From the NCBI GenBank assembly GCA_020631865.1, contig JACKGS010000001.1, forward strand, positions 1 to 64,000: a DNA stretch of 64,000 nt. Reading direction: 5' to 3'. Source of the DNA: Candidatus Nomurabacteria bacterium. GTDB taxonomy: Bacteria > Patescibacteriota > Saccharimonadia > Saccharimonadales > UBA7683. Both the position numbers and the translations under genes were made by a program. Each line of letters opens with the position of its first letter. Position 1 is the stretch's first letter. Shown one piece after another: positions 8,603-16,313 of this stretch. A model generated the notes under the pieces. That model was not told where the DNA came from. It ran no database searches and saw nothing but the letters and a program-made list of their open reading frames with translations.

Positions 8603-9018
8603 TATGCCTGCTCCCTAACTACAAACTTAGTTTTAATCGGTAGCTTATGAGATGCAAGTCGCATGGCTTCTCTAGCCTGCTCTTCTGTCACTCCACGACC
8701 CATTTCGAACAATACTGTTCCGGGCTTTACCTTAGCTACGAAGAACTCGGGATTACCTTTACCGCTACCCATCTTTACGTCTTGAGGCTTTCGTGTAACA
8801 GGTGTGTGTGGGAAAATTCTGATCCATACTTTACCGCCACGCTTGATGTATCTAGTCATTGCCTGTCTAGCGGACTCAATCTGCCTAGACGTTATACGCT
8901 CAGGCTCTTGAGCGACAAGTCCGAATTCCCCAAAAGCAACATAGTTACCCCTAGTAGCAATTCCATTATTTTTGCCCTTACGAACTTTCCTAAATTTAGT
9001 CTTCTTTGGTAAAAGCAT
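8602..9018 (-). CDS. rplP: 50S ribosomal protein L16
   Basis: L16 (138 aa) organises the A-site region of the 50S subunit. It starts [19 protein letters not shown] and contains [20 protein letters not shown], then [20 protein letters not shown], whose Arg in the PVTRKP loop is the site hydroxylated by RoxA in E. coli. Length is standard. The start is one base inside the rpsC stop. Confidence 0.98.
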   Translation of the reverse strand: MLLPKKTKFRKVRKGKNNGIATRGNYVAFGEFGLVAQEPERITSRQIESARQAMTRYIKRGGKVWIRIFPHTPVTRKPQDVKMGSGKGNPEFFVAKVKPGTVLFEMGRGVTEEQAREAMRLASHKLPIKTKFVVREQA

Positions 9019-9650
9019 TACTGTACCTCACCTTTGTATATCCATACCTTAACACCAATAATTCCGGCGCCAGGATACTTTGCTCTTGCTGCATGGTAGT
9101 CAATATCAGCCCTGATGGTATGAAGCGGAACACTACCTTCAATATGCTTTTCGCGACGACTCATTTCTGCGCCCTGAAGCCTTCCGGCTACTTCAATTCT
9201 GATACCCTTGGCTCCAGCCCTCATTGAAGCAGCTGCCGTAGACTTCACAGCTCGTCTAAAGGCGATACGTCGCTCTAATTGTCTAGCAATATTCTCGGCA
9301 ACTAATTTAGCTGCTAATTCTGGGCGTTTTACCTCTTCGATATTTACCCTAACAGTTGTCTGGAAAATCTTTTCACAAATTGCTTTGATTTCTTGAGCAC
9401 CAACACCACCACGTCCAATCACAACTCCAGCTTTTGATGTATGAATAGTTACTGTAACAAGGTTAGGCGATCTTTCAATGTCAATTCTGTCAATAACTGC
9501 GCGAGTTTCAAATTGTTTCTCGATAGCCTCTCTAACAGATATGTCCTGTTTTAAAAAAGTAGCATAATCTTTTTTGCTAGCAAACCATTTACTGCGCCAT
9601 TGCTTATTAACCTGAAGACGCATGCTAATTGGATTAACTTTTTGTCCCAT
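9018..9650 (-). CDS. rpsC: 30S ribosomal protein S3
   Basis: S3 (210 aa), in the 30S head at the mRNA entry tunnel. It begins [20 protein letters not shown]. The KH domain carries [15 protein letters not shown] near residue 70, and the C-terminal domain carries [20 protein letters not shown]. The overlap with both neighbours indicates coupled translation. Confidence 0.98.
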   Translation of the reverse strand: MGQKVNPISMRLQVNKQWRSKWFASKKDYATFLKQDISVREAIEKQFETRAVIDRIDIERSPNLVTVTIHTSKAGVVIGRGGVGAQEIKAICEKIFQTTVRVNIEEVKRPELAAKLVAENIARQLERRIAFRRAVKSTAAASMRAGAKGIRIEVAGRLQGAEMSRREKHIEGSVPLHTIRADIDYHAARAKYPGAGIIGVKVWIYKGEVQ

Positions 9651-10057
9651 TATTTAGTCTCCTTCTTTGCTGCTGGGCCAGAGGTCTTTACCTTGGTAAT
9701 GGCCTTAGCCTTAACTTTCTCGATTCCGGAAACAACAACTGTAATATGAGTAGTTCGTTTTTGGTAAGGATGTGCGCTACCTCGTGCAACTGGACGGTAT
9801 CTTTTCATACGAGCACCAGGCCCAATATGTAAATCTTTGATCATTAATCCGTCTTCTTGTACATTATGGTTATTTGTAGCATTTGCTTTGGCACTTGCAA
9901 TTACCTTTGATATGGGGAGAGCAGCACGACGAGGAGTATGCTCTAATATTACAAGCGCATCTGCAACAGAGCGGCCACGAACTAGATTTGCCACTTCTCC
10001 GACCTTGCGTGGTGTCATAGTCACACCTTTTGCATGAGCTTTAACAAGAATTTTCAT
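9650..10057 (-). CDS. rplV: 50S ribosomal protein L22
   Basis: L22 (135 aa from ATG 10055-10057) lines the nascent peptide tunnel. Family motifs: VTMTPRKVGEVANLVRGRS and IKDLHIGPGARMKRYRPVAR, followed by SAHPYQKRTTHITVVV. An in-frame extension to 10138 overlaps rpsS and has no family similarity, so MKILVKAHAK is chosen as the start. The C-terminal tail is lysine-rich. Confidence 0.96.
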   Translation of the reverse strand: MKILVKAHAKGVTMTPRKVGEVANLVRGRSVADALVILEHTPRRAALPISKVIASAKANATNNHNVQEDGLMIKDLHIGPGARMKRYRPVARGSAHPYQKRTTHITVVVSGIEKVKAKAITKVKTSGPAAKKETK

Positions 10058-10058
10058 A

Positions 10059-10322
10059 TTACTTCTCCTTGCCTCCATGCTTACGGAACTTTCTGGTTGG
10101 ACTGAATTCACCAAGCTTATGACCCACCATATTTTCACTTATAAATACAGGCACATGGACCTTGCCATTGTGCACGGCTATGGTTTTACCAACCATTTCA
10201 GGACTGATCGTGCTAGCACGTGCCCATGTTTTAATCACTGTACGATCATCATCACTCAATGCTGCTACTTTTTTAGCAAGCTTTGCATCAACAAATGGAC
10301 CTTTTTTTAAACTTCTAGACAT
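10059..10322 (-). CDS. rpsS: 30S ribosomal protein S19
   Basis: S19 (87 aa), in the 30S head near the decoding site, partner of S13. It starts [19 protein letters not shown] and contains [20 protein letters not shown] and [18 protein letters not shown], a complete family signature. Spacing to rplB is three bases. Confidence 0.98.
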   Translation of the reverse strand: MSRSLKKGPFVDAKLAKKVAALSDDDRTVIKTWARASTISPEMVGKTIAVHNGKVHVPVFISENMVGHKLGEFSPTRKFRKHGGKEK

Positions 10323-10325
10323 ATA

Positions 10326-11162
10326 TTACTTCCTCTTCGCCTGATGTCGACTCTTAACAATAAATTTAGATGTACGCTTGTTTCTTCTGGATTTGTAACC
10401 GAGAGCTGGCTTACCCCAAGGAGTCTTAGGTGGGCGACCAACACCGTGCGAACCACCATCACCACCACCGTGCGGATGATCAACTGCATTCATCACTATA
10501 CCTCTGACTTGAGGACGTCGACCCTGCATACGTCTGCGACCCGCAGAACCGATTTTAACGTTCTGGTGTTGCTCATTGCCAACGCTACCAATAGTAGCCA
10601 TACAATTAATATTGATCATTCGTATTTCACCGCTAGGTAATTTAACCTGAGCATAATCACCATCCTTAGATGTCAATTGCGCTTTCGCGCCCGCAGAACG
10701 AACAATTTGCGCACCACGACCTTGTTGTAGCTCTATGCCATGAATAAAGCTACCAGCAGGTATGCTCTTCAAAGGAAGTCTATTTCCTTCTTCTATGGCG
10801 GATTTCTCGCCAACGGTAATAATCTGACCAACACTCATGTTAGTGCTAGCAATTATATAGTGGTACTTGTCTGATTGATCTTTAATACGAGCAATACGGG
10901 CGGAACGATTAGGATCATACTCAATCGCTTCAATTGTAGCTTTTTCAATATCTAATTGTTTAAAATTGATTAGACGGTAAAACTTTTTAGTACCACCACC
11001 GCGATGCCTGACTGTGATTTTACCCTGGTTGTTGCGTCCGTTAATGCGCTTTTTAACAACTAACAATGATTTAAGTGGTTTTTTAGCAGTAATCTTAGAA
11101 AGATCCTGAGTAGTCATGCCTCGTCGTGCAGGAGTAGTTGGTTTATGTGGTGTTACGGCCAT
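10326..11162 (-). CDS. rplB: 50S ribosomal protein L2
   Basis: L2 (278 aa), a primary 23S rRNA binder needed for subunit association and peptidyl transfer. The N-terminal half holds GRNNQGKITVRHRGGGTKKF. The C-terminal half holds GIVMNAVDHPHGGGDGGSHG, which includes the conserved His next to the peptidyl transferase centre. Length is normal. It overlaps rplW by one base. Confidence 0.98.
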   Translation of the reverse strand: MAVTPHKPTTPARRGMTTQDLSKITAKKPLKSLLVVKKRINGRNNQGKITVRHRGGGTKKFYRLINFKQLDIEKATIEAIEYDPNRSARIARIKDQSDKYHYIIASTNMSVGQIITVGEKSAIEEGNRLPLKSIPAGSFIHGIELQQGRGAQIVRSAGAKAQLTSKDGDYAQVKLPSGEIRMININCMATIGSVGNEQHQNVKIGSAGRRRMQGRRPQVRGIVMNAVDHPHGGGDGGSHGVGRPPKTPWGKPALGYKSRRNKRTSKFIVKSRHQAKRK

Positions 11163-11470
11163 TACTTCTTCTCCTCTTCTTCGAAAATCTTAATAGAGTC
11201 ACCGGCTTTAAGACGTACGTAAGCTTTTTTAAGGCTACTTCTTTCGCCTATGATTGGACGAGCCTTACGGTTACCAAGACGGATAGATCTTGCCTTCTTT
11301 CCTTGCTGTACAACTATGTTAACTTCTTCGACAGTAACTCCGTACTGCGCTTGAATAGCATCTTTAATTTGCATTTTGTTACTATCTTTAGGTACTACAA
11401 AGACGTATGTTTGATTCAATATACTTTGCTGATACGCTTTTTCACTCATCCTGGGTGTAATATTAAGCAT
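11162..11470 (-). CDS. rplW: 50S ribosomal protein L23
   Basis: L23 (102 aa from ATG 11468-11470), the main trigger factor and SRP docking protein at the exit tunnel. It contains ITPRMSEKAYQQSILNQTYV, then VEEVNIVVQQGKKARSIRLG. A longer in-frame start at 11530 would lie inside rplD. The chosen ATG overlaps the end of rplD by eight bases (ATGCTTAA). Confidence 0.95.
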   Translation of the reverse strand: MLNITPRMSEKAYQQSILNQTYVFVVPKDSNKMQIKDAIQAQYGVTVEEVNIVVQQGKKARSIRLGNRKARPIIGERSSLKKAYVRLKAGDSIKIFEEEEKK

Positions 11471-12116
11471 CGCTAGACTCCTTAACTTGAGCCTTGACGG
11501 TAGTTCCCAGCCAATCCTTGATAAGCTCAACTGATTGTTTTGTCATTACAATATTATCAGCATTGATAATGTCGAATACATTTAAATATGTAGCCTGAAC
11601 TGCTTTTACATTAGGTACGTTTCTTGTAGCACGGTCTGTAAGACTATCTTTGTTTTCTACAACAAGTAGAACTCTTCGCTCAAGCTTATTTTTTGAGAGC
11701 ATGGCAATTGTGTTCTTGGTTTTACCGTCTTTATTATCGAAGCTATCAATAACCGTAATTTTCTTTGACTCATTAGATAGAGTCAGCGCCTGACGAATAG
11801 CTTGACGTTTTTGAGCCACAGGAATAGTTATAGTGTGGTTTTCGTGACCAGTAGGACCAAACACGATACCACCACCACGCCAAATAGGGTTTCTAGAAGA
11901 ACCAAACCTAGCTCGACCAGTACCTTTTTGTCTCCATGGTTTTTTGCCACCACCACGTACTAGTCCACGCGTCTTGGTAAGGGCATAGTTTTCTCTACCA
12001 TTGGCTAGATAAGCCTGATATGCTTTTTTAATAAGTTCATGATTGGCTACTTCTACTGCAAAGACATCTTTTGGTAGAGTAGTCTTGCTTGATTGTGTTT
12101 TCACTGCTTCTGCCAT
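11463..12116 (-). CDS. rplD: 50S ribosomal protein L4
   Basis: L4 (217 aa) reaches into the exit tunnel and in enteric bacteria also represses the S10 operon. The tunnel loop motif RGGGKKPWRQKGTGRARFGS is clear near residue 53, followed by GGGIVFGPTG. The Rossmann-like C-terminal part includes VLLVVENKDSLTDRATRNV. Whether it autoregulates here cannot be seen, although the operon leader can form a hairpin. Confidence 0.97.
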   Translation of the reverse strand: MAEAVKTQSSKTTLPKDVFAVEVANHELIKKAYQAYLANGRENYALTKTRGLVRGGGKKPWRQKGTGRARFGSSRNPIWRGGGIVFGPTGHENHTITIPVAQKRQAIRQALTLSNESKKITVIDSFDNKDGKTKNTIAMLSKNKLERRVLLVVENKDSLTDRATRNVPNVKAVQATYLNVFDIINADNIVMTKQSVELIKDWLGTTVKAQVKESSDA

Positions 12117-12117
12117 A

Positions 12118-12735
12118 TTATGCTCCTACCACCGTTACTAGGCTCTTCTTAGCACCAGGTATTGCGCCACGTACACCAATTAGATTATTTTCTGTATCTA
12201 CTAACATAATGTTGAGGCCTTTGACAGTTACTTGCTCGGCACCCATCTGACCAGCCATTCGCTTCCCTTTGAATACTTTCTGAGGATACATAGAACCGAT
12301 TGAACCGGGCCTTCTAACCATTCCATTGCCGCCGTGAGTACTAGCGCTTGTTGCAAAGTTGTGTCTTTTAACAGTTCCGGCAAAACCTTTACCCTTACTT
12401 GTACCTGTAACTTTTACGGTGTCGCCAATCTCAAATATTGAGACATCAAATGAGGAGCCAACTTTTTGCTCCTCAGAAACAGTGTCAACCCTAAATTCTT
12501 TAATAATGCGAGGCATTAATTCTTTGTCTGCTTTAGCAACGTGAGCCTTTACGGACTTACTGGCATTTTTGCCACCACCAAGTGCAATCTGCACAGCGCT
12601 ATAGCCATCTGTTTCGACAGTTTTAATTTGTGTGATCGTGCATGGACCAGCCTGCACTAACGTTACCGGAACTAAAACGCCATCCTCTGCTAGGATTTGC
12701 GTCATTCCAATTTTTGTACCAAGTATTGCCTTCAT
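12118..12735 (-). CDS. rplC: 50S ribosomal protein L3
   Basis: L3 (205 aa from ATG 12733-12735) is an early assembly protein near the peptidyl transferase centre. It starts MKAILGTKIGMTQILAEDG and holds KGKGFAGTVKRHNFATSAST and HGGNGMVRRPGSIGSMYPQ. The in-frame extension to 12795 lies in the leader and is not family-like. It is the first gene of the main ribosomal operon here: rpsJ, usually just upstream, is about 1 kb away in a separate unit. Confidence 0.97.
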   Translation of the reverse strand: MKAILGTKIGMTQILAEDGVLVPVTLVQAGPCTITQIKTVETDGYSAVQIALGGGKNASKSVKAHVAKADKELMPRIIKEFRVDTVSEEQKVGSSFDVSIFEIGDTVKVTGTSKGKGFAGTVKRHNFATSASTHGGNGMVRRPGSIGSMYPQKVFKGKRMAGQMGAEQVTVKGLNIMLVDTENNLIGVRGAIPGAKKSLVTVVGA

Positions 12736-12789
12736 TTTATCCCTTATGTTAAACCTCATGCAAACAAAAATCTTGGTCGGACTCTGGTT

Positions 12790-12812
12790 TCTCATCTATT
12801 TTTGTGATGAGA
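12790..12812 (-). promoter_or_regulatory. Hairpin in the rplC operon leader
   Basis: Seven-base perfect inverted repeat (TCTCATC and GATGAGA) with a nine-base loop, inside the roughly 120-base 5' leader between the promoter and rplC. It is not followed by a T run, so it is not a simple terminator. It could take part in autogenous control, but this is only suggested by position. Confidence 0.35.
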
Positions 12813-12862
12813 CCTGGAGTTGTGCCAAGCCGTTTACCTCAAAGGTATGAAATTACTAAGTA

Positions 12863-12892
12863 ATTGTATCAGATACACCAACCCTGTGTCAA
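12863..12892 (-). promoter_or_regulatory. Sigma-70-type promoter of the ribosomal superoperon
   Basis: On the minus strand a perfect -35 (TTGACA, 12887-12892) and a near-perfect -10 (TACAAT, 12863-12868) are separated by 18 bases. Transcription would start near 12856 and give a leader of about 120 bases before rplC. No other promoter this strong is visible upstream of the operon. Confidence 0.75.
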
Positions 12893-12966
12893 CCATTCCA
12901 CTGTTATAATTTAAAATATGATTAAAAATTACTTTATCGCTATTATTTTTTGTATACCTCGGACAG

Positions 12967-13278
12967 TTAGATGGTGACACCAACAGGCAAGTAGAAGCTA
13001 ATGAAGGTTGCTGCTAATAGTACGGCGAGTTCAATTTTTTTATCAACATGAGAGCATTCGTAAGTTGAAAATGCAATACCAACTACTAATCCTAGAGGCA
13101 AACTGAGGTGCTCAAAAGGGCCGACATCAATATTAAGCAATCGCACCCAAAAAGTGCCACAGATAAAATACATGATTAATTTTAAGAAATATGCAGTATC
13201 AGACTGCTTTTTATGAGTACAAACTTTTTGTCGTCCAAATATAGTCGTAATGGTATTTTTATTTTTCTGTTTAGTCAT
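12967..13278 (-). CDS. Small predicted membrane protein of unknown function
   Basis: 103 aa from ATG at 13276-13278; a GTG start at 13305 would add nine residues. I do not recognise the family. A basic N-terminal stretch rich in Lys, Thr and Asn is followed by three probable membrane segments: LKLIMYFICGTFWVRLL near residue 36, LSLPLGLVVGIAFSTY near residue 60, and LAVLLAATFISFYLPVGV at the C-terminus. It sits between the GlsB-like gene and the ribosomal operon promoter on the same strand. Composition matches its neighbours. It is probably a real gene because the frame is open and hydrophobic segments are well spaced. Confidence 0.6.
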   Translation of the reverse strand: MTKQKNKNTITTIFGRQKVCTHKKQSDTAYFLKLIMYFICGTFWVRLLNIDVGPFEHLSLPLGLVVGIAFSTYECSHVDKKIELAVLLAATFISFYLPVGVTI

Positions 13279-13327
13279 ATTACTATGACATTTAAACACA
13301 AGCACGGTGATTTGTCACTTATTGGTG

Positions 13328-13588
13328 TTAAACAGATTTTTTCCCAGTGATAATTCCAATTAATAATGCGAATATCAATGATCCGCCTATTGCCAGAATA
13401 ATGCTCGTAAGATTAATCCCGGTTATATCTAGATCAAAAAATGCACTACCTAGGTACCCACCAATTAATGCGCCCACGATACCCATGATAATGTTACCGA
13501 TAGCACCCTGTTGACTATTAGTTTTAAGGAGTATCGAAGTTATCCATCCTGCTAATGCTCCTAGAACTATCCATGCTAATATTCCCAT
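13328..13588 (-). CDS. GlsB/YeaQ/YmgE-type small membrane protein
   Basis: 86 aa from ATG 13586-13588, chosen because a strong GGAGG lies seven bases upstream. The pattern MGILAWIVLGALAGWITSIL, NIIMGIVGALIGGYLG and IILAIGGSLIFALLIGIIT gives three membrane helices with glycine-rich turns, typical of the transglycosylase-associated (GlsB/YeaQ) family. These proteins are often linked to envelope stress; their molecular function is not established. It lies downstream of the rpsJ terminator and has its own ribosome binding site. Confidence 0.8.
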   Translation of the reverse strand: MGILAWIVLGALAGWITSILLKTNSQQGAIGNIIMGIVGALIGGYLGSAFFDLDITGINLTSIILAIGGSLIFALLIGIITGKKSV

Positions 13589-13641
13589 GTTGCACACCTC
13601 CAATTTCTAGATATTAGTATACGCTTAAATTAAATACATAA

Positions 13642-13665
13642 AAAGCCACCCTTGAAGATGGCTTT
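13642..13665 (-). terminator. Rho-independent terminator of rpsJ
   Basis: Seven-base perfect stem (AAAGCCA and TGGCTTT) with a ten-base loop. On the minus strand it is followed directly by TTTTTATG, 27 bases after the rpsJ stop. It separates rpsJ from the downstream membrane protein genes and the main ribosomal operon. Confidence 0.8.
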
Positions 13666-13691
13666 CAAGAACAGTCAGTTACGACTGCTCG

Positions 13692-14015
13692 TTAGTTCAT
13701 GCGAATTTCAGCATCACAACCAGCAGGAAGTGATAGATTCATCAAGCTGTCTATTGTTTTTGGAGTTGGCTCCAAGATATCAATAAGACGTTTGTGAACA
13801 CGCATTTCAAATTGCTCCATACCTTTTTTATAAACATGAGGACTCTTGACTACTGTGTATTTACTTTTACGTGTTGGTAGCGGGATTGGACCGTTGATAG
13901 TTGCACCGGTTCGTAGTGCGGTGTCGATAATCTGTTTTGCAGATTGATCAATAATTTTATGATCGTATGCTTTTAAGCGAATACGAATCTTTTGTTTTTG
14001 AGGGGCGTCAGCCAT
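13692..14015 (-). CDS. rpsJ: 30S ribosomal protein S10
   Basis: S10 (107 aa from ATG 14013-14015), in the 30S head and, in many bacteria, also NusE in antitermination. Core motifs are [20 protein letters not shown] and [20 protein letters not shown], ending [12 protein letters not shown] Shine-Dalgarno-like AGGAG lies just upstream of the chosen ATG. Unlike the usual S10 operon, rpsJ is followed by its own terminator and separated from rplC by two membrane protein genes. Confidence 0.96.
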   Translation of the reverse strand: MADAPQKQKIRIRLKAYDHKIIDQSAKQIIDTALRTGATINGPIPLPTRKSKYTVVKSPHVYKKGMEQFEMRVHKRLIDILEPTPKTIDSLMNLSLPAGCDAEIRMN

Positions 14016-14141
14016 GATCTTAACTCCTTTAATATTCTCTATTGTATTAAATATACGAGAATTGGCGTAGTGTAACATCCTTTTGAACCTATTAGAGTGT
14101 TCTAAACGACTTTTAATCACCACTATTAGTTTGTGATATGT

Positions 14142-14150
14142 ATTATATCA
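14142..14150 (-). promoter_or_regulatory. Extended -10 promoter upstream of rpsJ
   Basis: On the minus strand TGATATAAT matches the extended -10 consensus (TGnTATAAT) exactly. No good -35 is seen at the normal distance. It would give a leader of about 120 bases before rpsJ. Confidence 0.5.
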
Positions 14151-14170
14151 TATATGTCAATAGTCACAAA

Positions 14171-14647
14171 CTAGCGTGGTAGCACAATGCCAGCCTGCTT
14201 AGCCGTGCTTATAAGTTCAGCGTTAAGTTTTAGCAATTTTTCTTCAAGCGAAAACTTAGCAATTTTTTTATCTGTAATCTGTGTTTCATTTGCCAACATA
14301 ATATAAATTTCTTTGATATCATTCTCTAGTGCCTCAACTCTTCCAGAAAGTTCATCCATAGACATATTAAGAACGCGTACACTGCCCATCACTTCAGCCA
14401 TGTCTGTTTTTAGCCCTATGACATCTGATTTCAGTTCTACAACATCTGACTTAAGTCCAGCGACATCTGATTTCAGTTCTACAACATCCGACTTAAGTTC
14501 AGCGACATCTGATTTCAGTTCTACAACATCCGACTTAAGTTCAGCGACATCTGATTCAAGCGCATCAAAACGTGGACCCGTCACAGCTTCTACGCCTTCA
14601 ATTATCACCTCTCTTATTTGCTGCATGTCTTCTTTAGATAATGCCAT
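14171..14647 (-). CDS. Coiled-coil protein with heptad repeats, unknown function
   Basis: 158 aa. After a short helical N-terminus (MALSKEDMQQIREVIIEGVE) comes a run of seven-residue repeats of the form SDVxELK, about eight in a row from residue 32 to 85. These should form a long parallel coiled coil. A further heptad-like region (MDELSGRVEALENDIKEIY) follows, with a C-terminal helix ending GIVLPR. No enzyme motif is seen. Such repeats suggest a structural or oligomerising role. The DNA is repetitive too (42-bp unit), so copy number may vary. The gene lies between rpsJ and the tuf terminator. Confidence 0.65.
   Translation of the reverse strand: MALSKEDMQQIREVIIEGVEAVTGPRFDALESDVAELKSDVVELKSDVAELKSDVVELKSDVAGLKSDVVELKSDVIGLKTDMAEVMGSVRVLNMSMDELSGRVEALENDIKEIYIMLANETQITDKKIAKFSLEEKLLKLNAELISTAKQAGIVLPR
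14421..14556. repeat. 42-bp tandem repeat inside the coiled-coil gene
   Basis: Units begin at 14421, 14463 and 14505, with a partial fourth at 14547. Each unit encodes two heptads. Copies differ at only a few positions (for example catcTgac versus catcCgac), so expansion by slippage or unequal exchange is recent or maintained. Confidence 0.85.
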
Positions 14648-14673
14648 AATATTTATAATTATAGCACAAAAAT

Positions 14674-14704
14674 AGAAAAGAGCTGCTCATGTCAGCTCTT
14701 TTCT
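14674..14704 (-). terminator. Rho-independent terminator of tuf
   Basis: Twelve-base perfect inverted repeat (AGAAAAGAGCTG and CAGCTCTTTTCT) with a seven-base loop, followed on the minus strand by CTATTTTTG. It lies 48 bases after the tuf stop codon. Confidence 0.85.
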
Positions 14705-14751
14705 CTAGCCTAAGCTTCATTCCGAATTATATTCAAAATAATGGCTGAGAT

Positions 14752-15933
14752 CTATTTTGTTATGGCTGTTACAACACCAGCACCAACAGTACGGCCACCT
14801 TCACGAATTGCGAAGTTTAGACCCTGTTCCATGGCGATAGGTGCAAGAAGCTTAACCTTAAAGGTGATAGTATCACCAGGCATAACCATTTCTTTGTCTG
14901 CAGGAAGTTCAACTTCACCGGTTACATCAGTTGTACGGAAGTAGAACTGTGGCTTGTAACCTTTGAAGAATGGAGTGTGACGTCCACCTTCTTCTTTGGT
15001 AAGAACGTAAACTTCTGCATCAAACTCTGTGTGAGGTGTGATTGAACCAGGCTTACAAATAACCTGACCACGCTCGATGTCATCACGCTCGATACCACGA
15101 AGCAAGATTCCTGCGTTATCGCCTGCTTGACCTTTATCAAGATTTTTCTTAAAGGCCTCAATACCTGTTACAACGGTTTTTTGTGTATCACGGATACCAA
15201 CAATTTCAACTTCGTCGTTGATGTTAACAATACCAGTTTCGATACGACCAGTAGCAACGGTACCACGACCTTTAATTGAAAATACATCTTCGATAGGCAT
15301 CAAGAATGGCTTGTCGAGATCACGAGTAGGCTCTTCAACCCATTCGTCCATAGCTTTAACAAGCTCCATAACAGCATCTTCATCAGAAGCTGAACCTTCA
15401 AGTGCTTTTGTTGCAGAGCCCTTAACGATAGGACAGCTTCTATCAAAGCCGTTCTTTTCAAGAAGATCACGAACGTCTTCTTCAATAAGTTCAACGAGTT
15501 CTGCATCAGCAAGATCCATCTTGTTTAGGAATACAAGAATCTTAGGTACGCCAACTTGCTTAGCAAGAAGTACGTGCTCACGAGTTTGAGGCATTGGACC
15601 ATCTGCAGCAGATACTACAAGAATGGCACCGTCAACCTGAGCGGCACCGGTAATCATGTTTTTAACATAGTCGGCGTGGCCTGGCATATCAACGTGTGCG
15701 TAGTGACGCTTTTCACTTTCGTATTCTTGGTGAGAAGTAGCAATTGTGATACCACGTTGCTTTTCTTCTGGAGCATTGTCGATTTCATCGTAATTTTTAG
15801 GCTGGTTTACATCACTAGGAAGCTTTTTAGCCAACACGTGAGTAATTGCAGCTGTTAATGTTGTTTTACCATGATCTACGTGGCCCATAGTACCAACGTT
15901 TACATGCGGCTTTGTTCGGTCAAAATCTGCCAT
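14752..15933 (-). CDS. tuf: Elongation factor Tu
   Basis: EF-Tu (393 aa), the GTPase that delivers aminoacyl-tRNA to the ribosome. G1 [10 protein letters not shown] at residues 17-26, G3 [12 protein letters not shown] near residue 80 (Met replaces the frequent Cys), and G4 NKMD near residue 135 are all present. Domains 2 and 3 follow, with [14 protein letters not shown] and [19 protein letters not shown]. It has its own promoter, a structured leader and a strong terminator, so it is a single-gene unit although fusA lies close upstream. Confidence 0.98.
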   Translation of the reverse strand: MADFDRTKPHVNVGTMGHVDHGKTTLTAAITHVLAKKLPSDVNQPKNYDEIDNAPEEKQRGITIATSHQEYESEKRHYAHVDMPGHADYVKNMITGAAQVDGAILVVSAADGPMPQTREHVLLAKQVGVPKILVFLNKMDLADAELVELIEEDVRDLLEKNGFDRSCPIVKGSATKALEGSASDEDAVMELVKAMDEWVEEPTRDLDKPFLMPIEDVFSIKGRGTVATGRIETGIVNINDEVEIVGIRDTQKTVVTGIEAFKKNLDKGQAGDNAGILLRGIERDDIERGQVICKPGSITPHTEFDAEVYVLTKEEGGRHTPFFKGYKPQFYFRTTDVTGEVELPADKEMVMPGDTITFKVKLLAPIAMEQGLNFAIREGGRTVGAGVVTAITK

Positions 15934-15954
15934 TGAGATTTTCTCCTATCTTCT

Positions 15955-15985
15955 GAACCTATGGAAGGGTTTAACCCCGAGGTTC
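15955..15985 (-). promoter_or_regulatory. Hairpin in the tuf leader
   Basis: The minus-strand leader contains GAACCT and AGGTTC as outer arms, enclosing GGGGTTAAACCC, which can pair internally. The element ends about 21 bases before the tuf start and just upstream of the AGGAG Shine-Dalgarno sequence. It could modulate translation or mRNA stability; no known family is recognised. Confidence 0.4.
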
Positions 15986-16065
15986 GTTATTTAATATTCA
16001 TTTTGTCACGCGGTCCTTATTGCGAGCTTCCACTCAAGCAAAACCCTCACGCGAGATACCATACT

Positions 16066-16094
16066 AGTATATAGTATCTTTAATTCAGTATCAA
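16066..16094 (-). promoter_or_regulatory. Sigma-70-type promoter of tuf
   Basis: Minus strand: -35 TTGATA (16089-16094), 17-base spacer, -10 TATACT (16066-16071), each one base from consensus. Predicted start is near 16059, giving a leader of about 125 bases that includes the hairpin at 15955-15985. Confidence 0.7.
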
Positions 16095-16104
16095 GATGTA
16101 CAAA

Positions 16105-16302
16105 TTATCTACCTACAGATTTATCTGCTTGATCAACTATGTCTAAAAGTGTATCGTGAAATCGACGCGGAGACGCAACAACTCTAGTAGACATTACTCC
16201 AAGGACACATCTGATTTTAGTAAAATATTGCCTAGCCAATCCGCATTCAGGATCACCGTCGTCTATTTGTCCATCAATAATTTTGCCGTTTTCGTATATC
16301 AT
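16105..16302 (-). CDS. Small hypothetical protein downstream of fusA
   Basis: 65 aa, starting 11 bases after the fusA stop on the same strand. I do not recognise it. It is charged and soluble-looking, with DGQIDDGDPECG near the N-terminus and RRFHDTLLDIVDQADKSVG at the C-terminus. It would be the last gene of the rpsL-rpsG-fusA unit. Real but unassigned is the best reading; a chance frame is possible at this length. Confidence 0.45.
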   Translation of the reverse strand: MIYENGKIIDGQIDDGDPECGLARQYFTKIRCVLGVMSTRVVASPRRFHDTLLDIVDQADKSVGR

Positions 16303-16313
16303 GCTGAGTCTAG

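Noticed and set aside
14016..14123. Longer N-terminus for S10 (start at 14123)
   Set aside because: It covers the leader between the extended -10 promoter and the Shine-Dalgarno site; family similarity starts after the ATG at 14015.
15990..16060. tRNA-like sequence in the tuf leader
   Set aside because: No cloverleaf, T-arm or acceptor pairing can be drawn.
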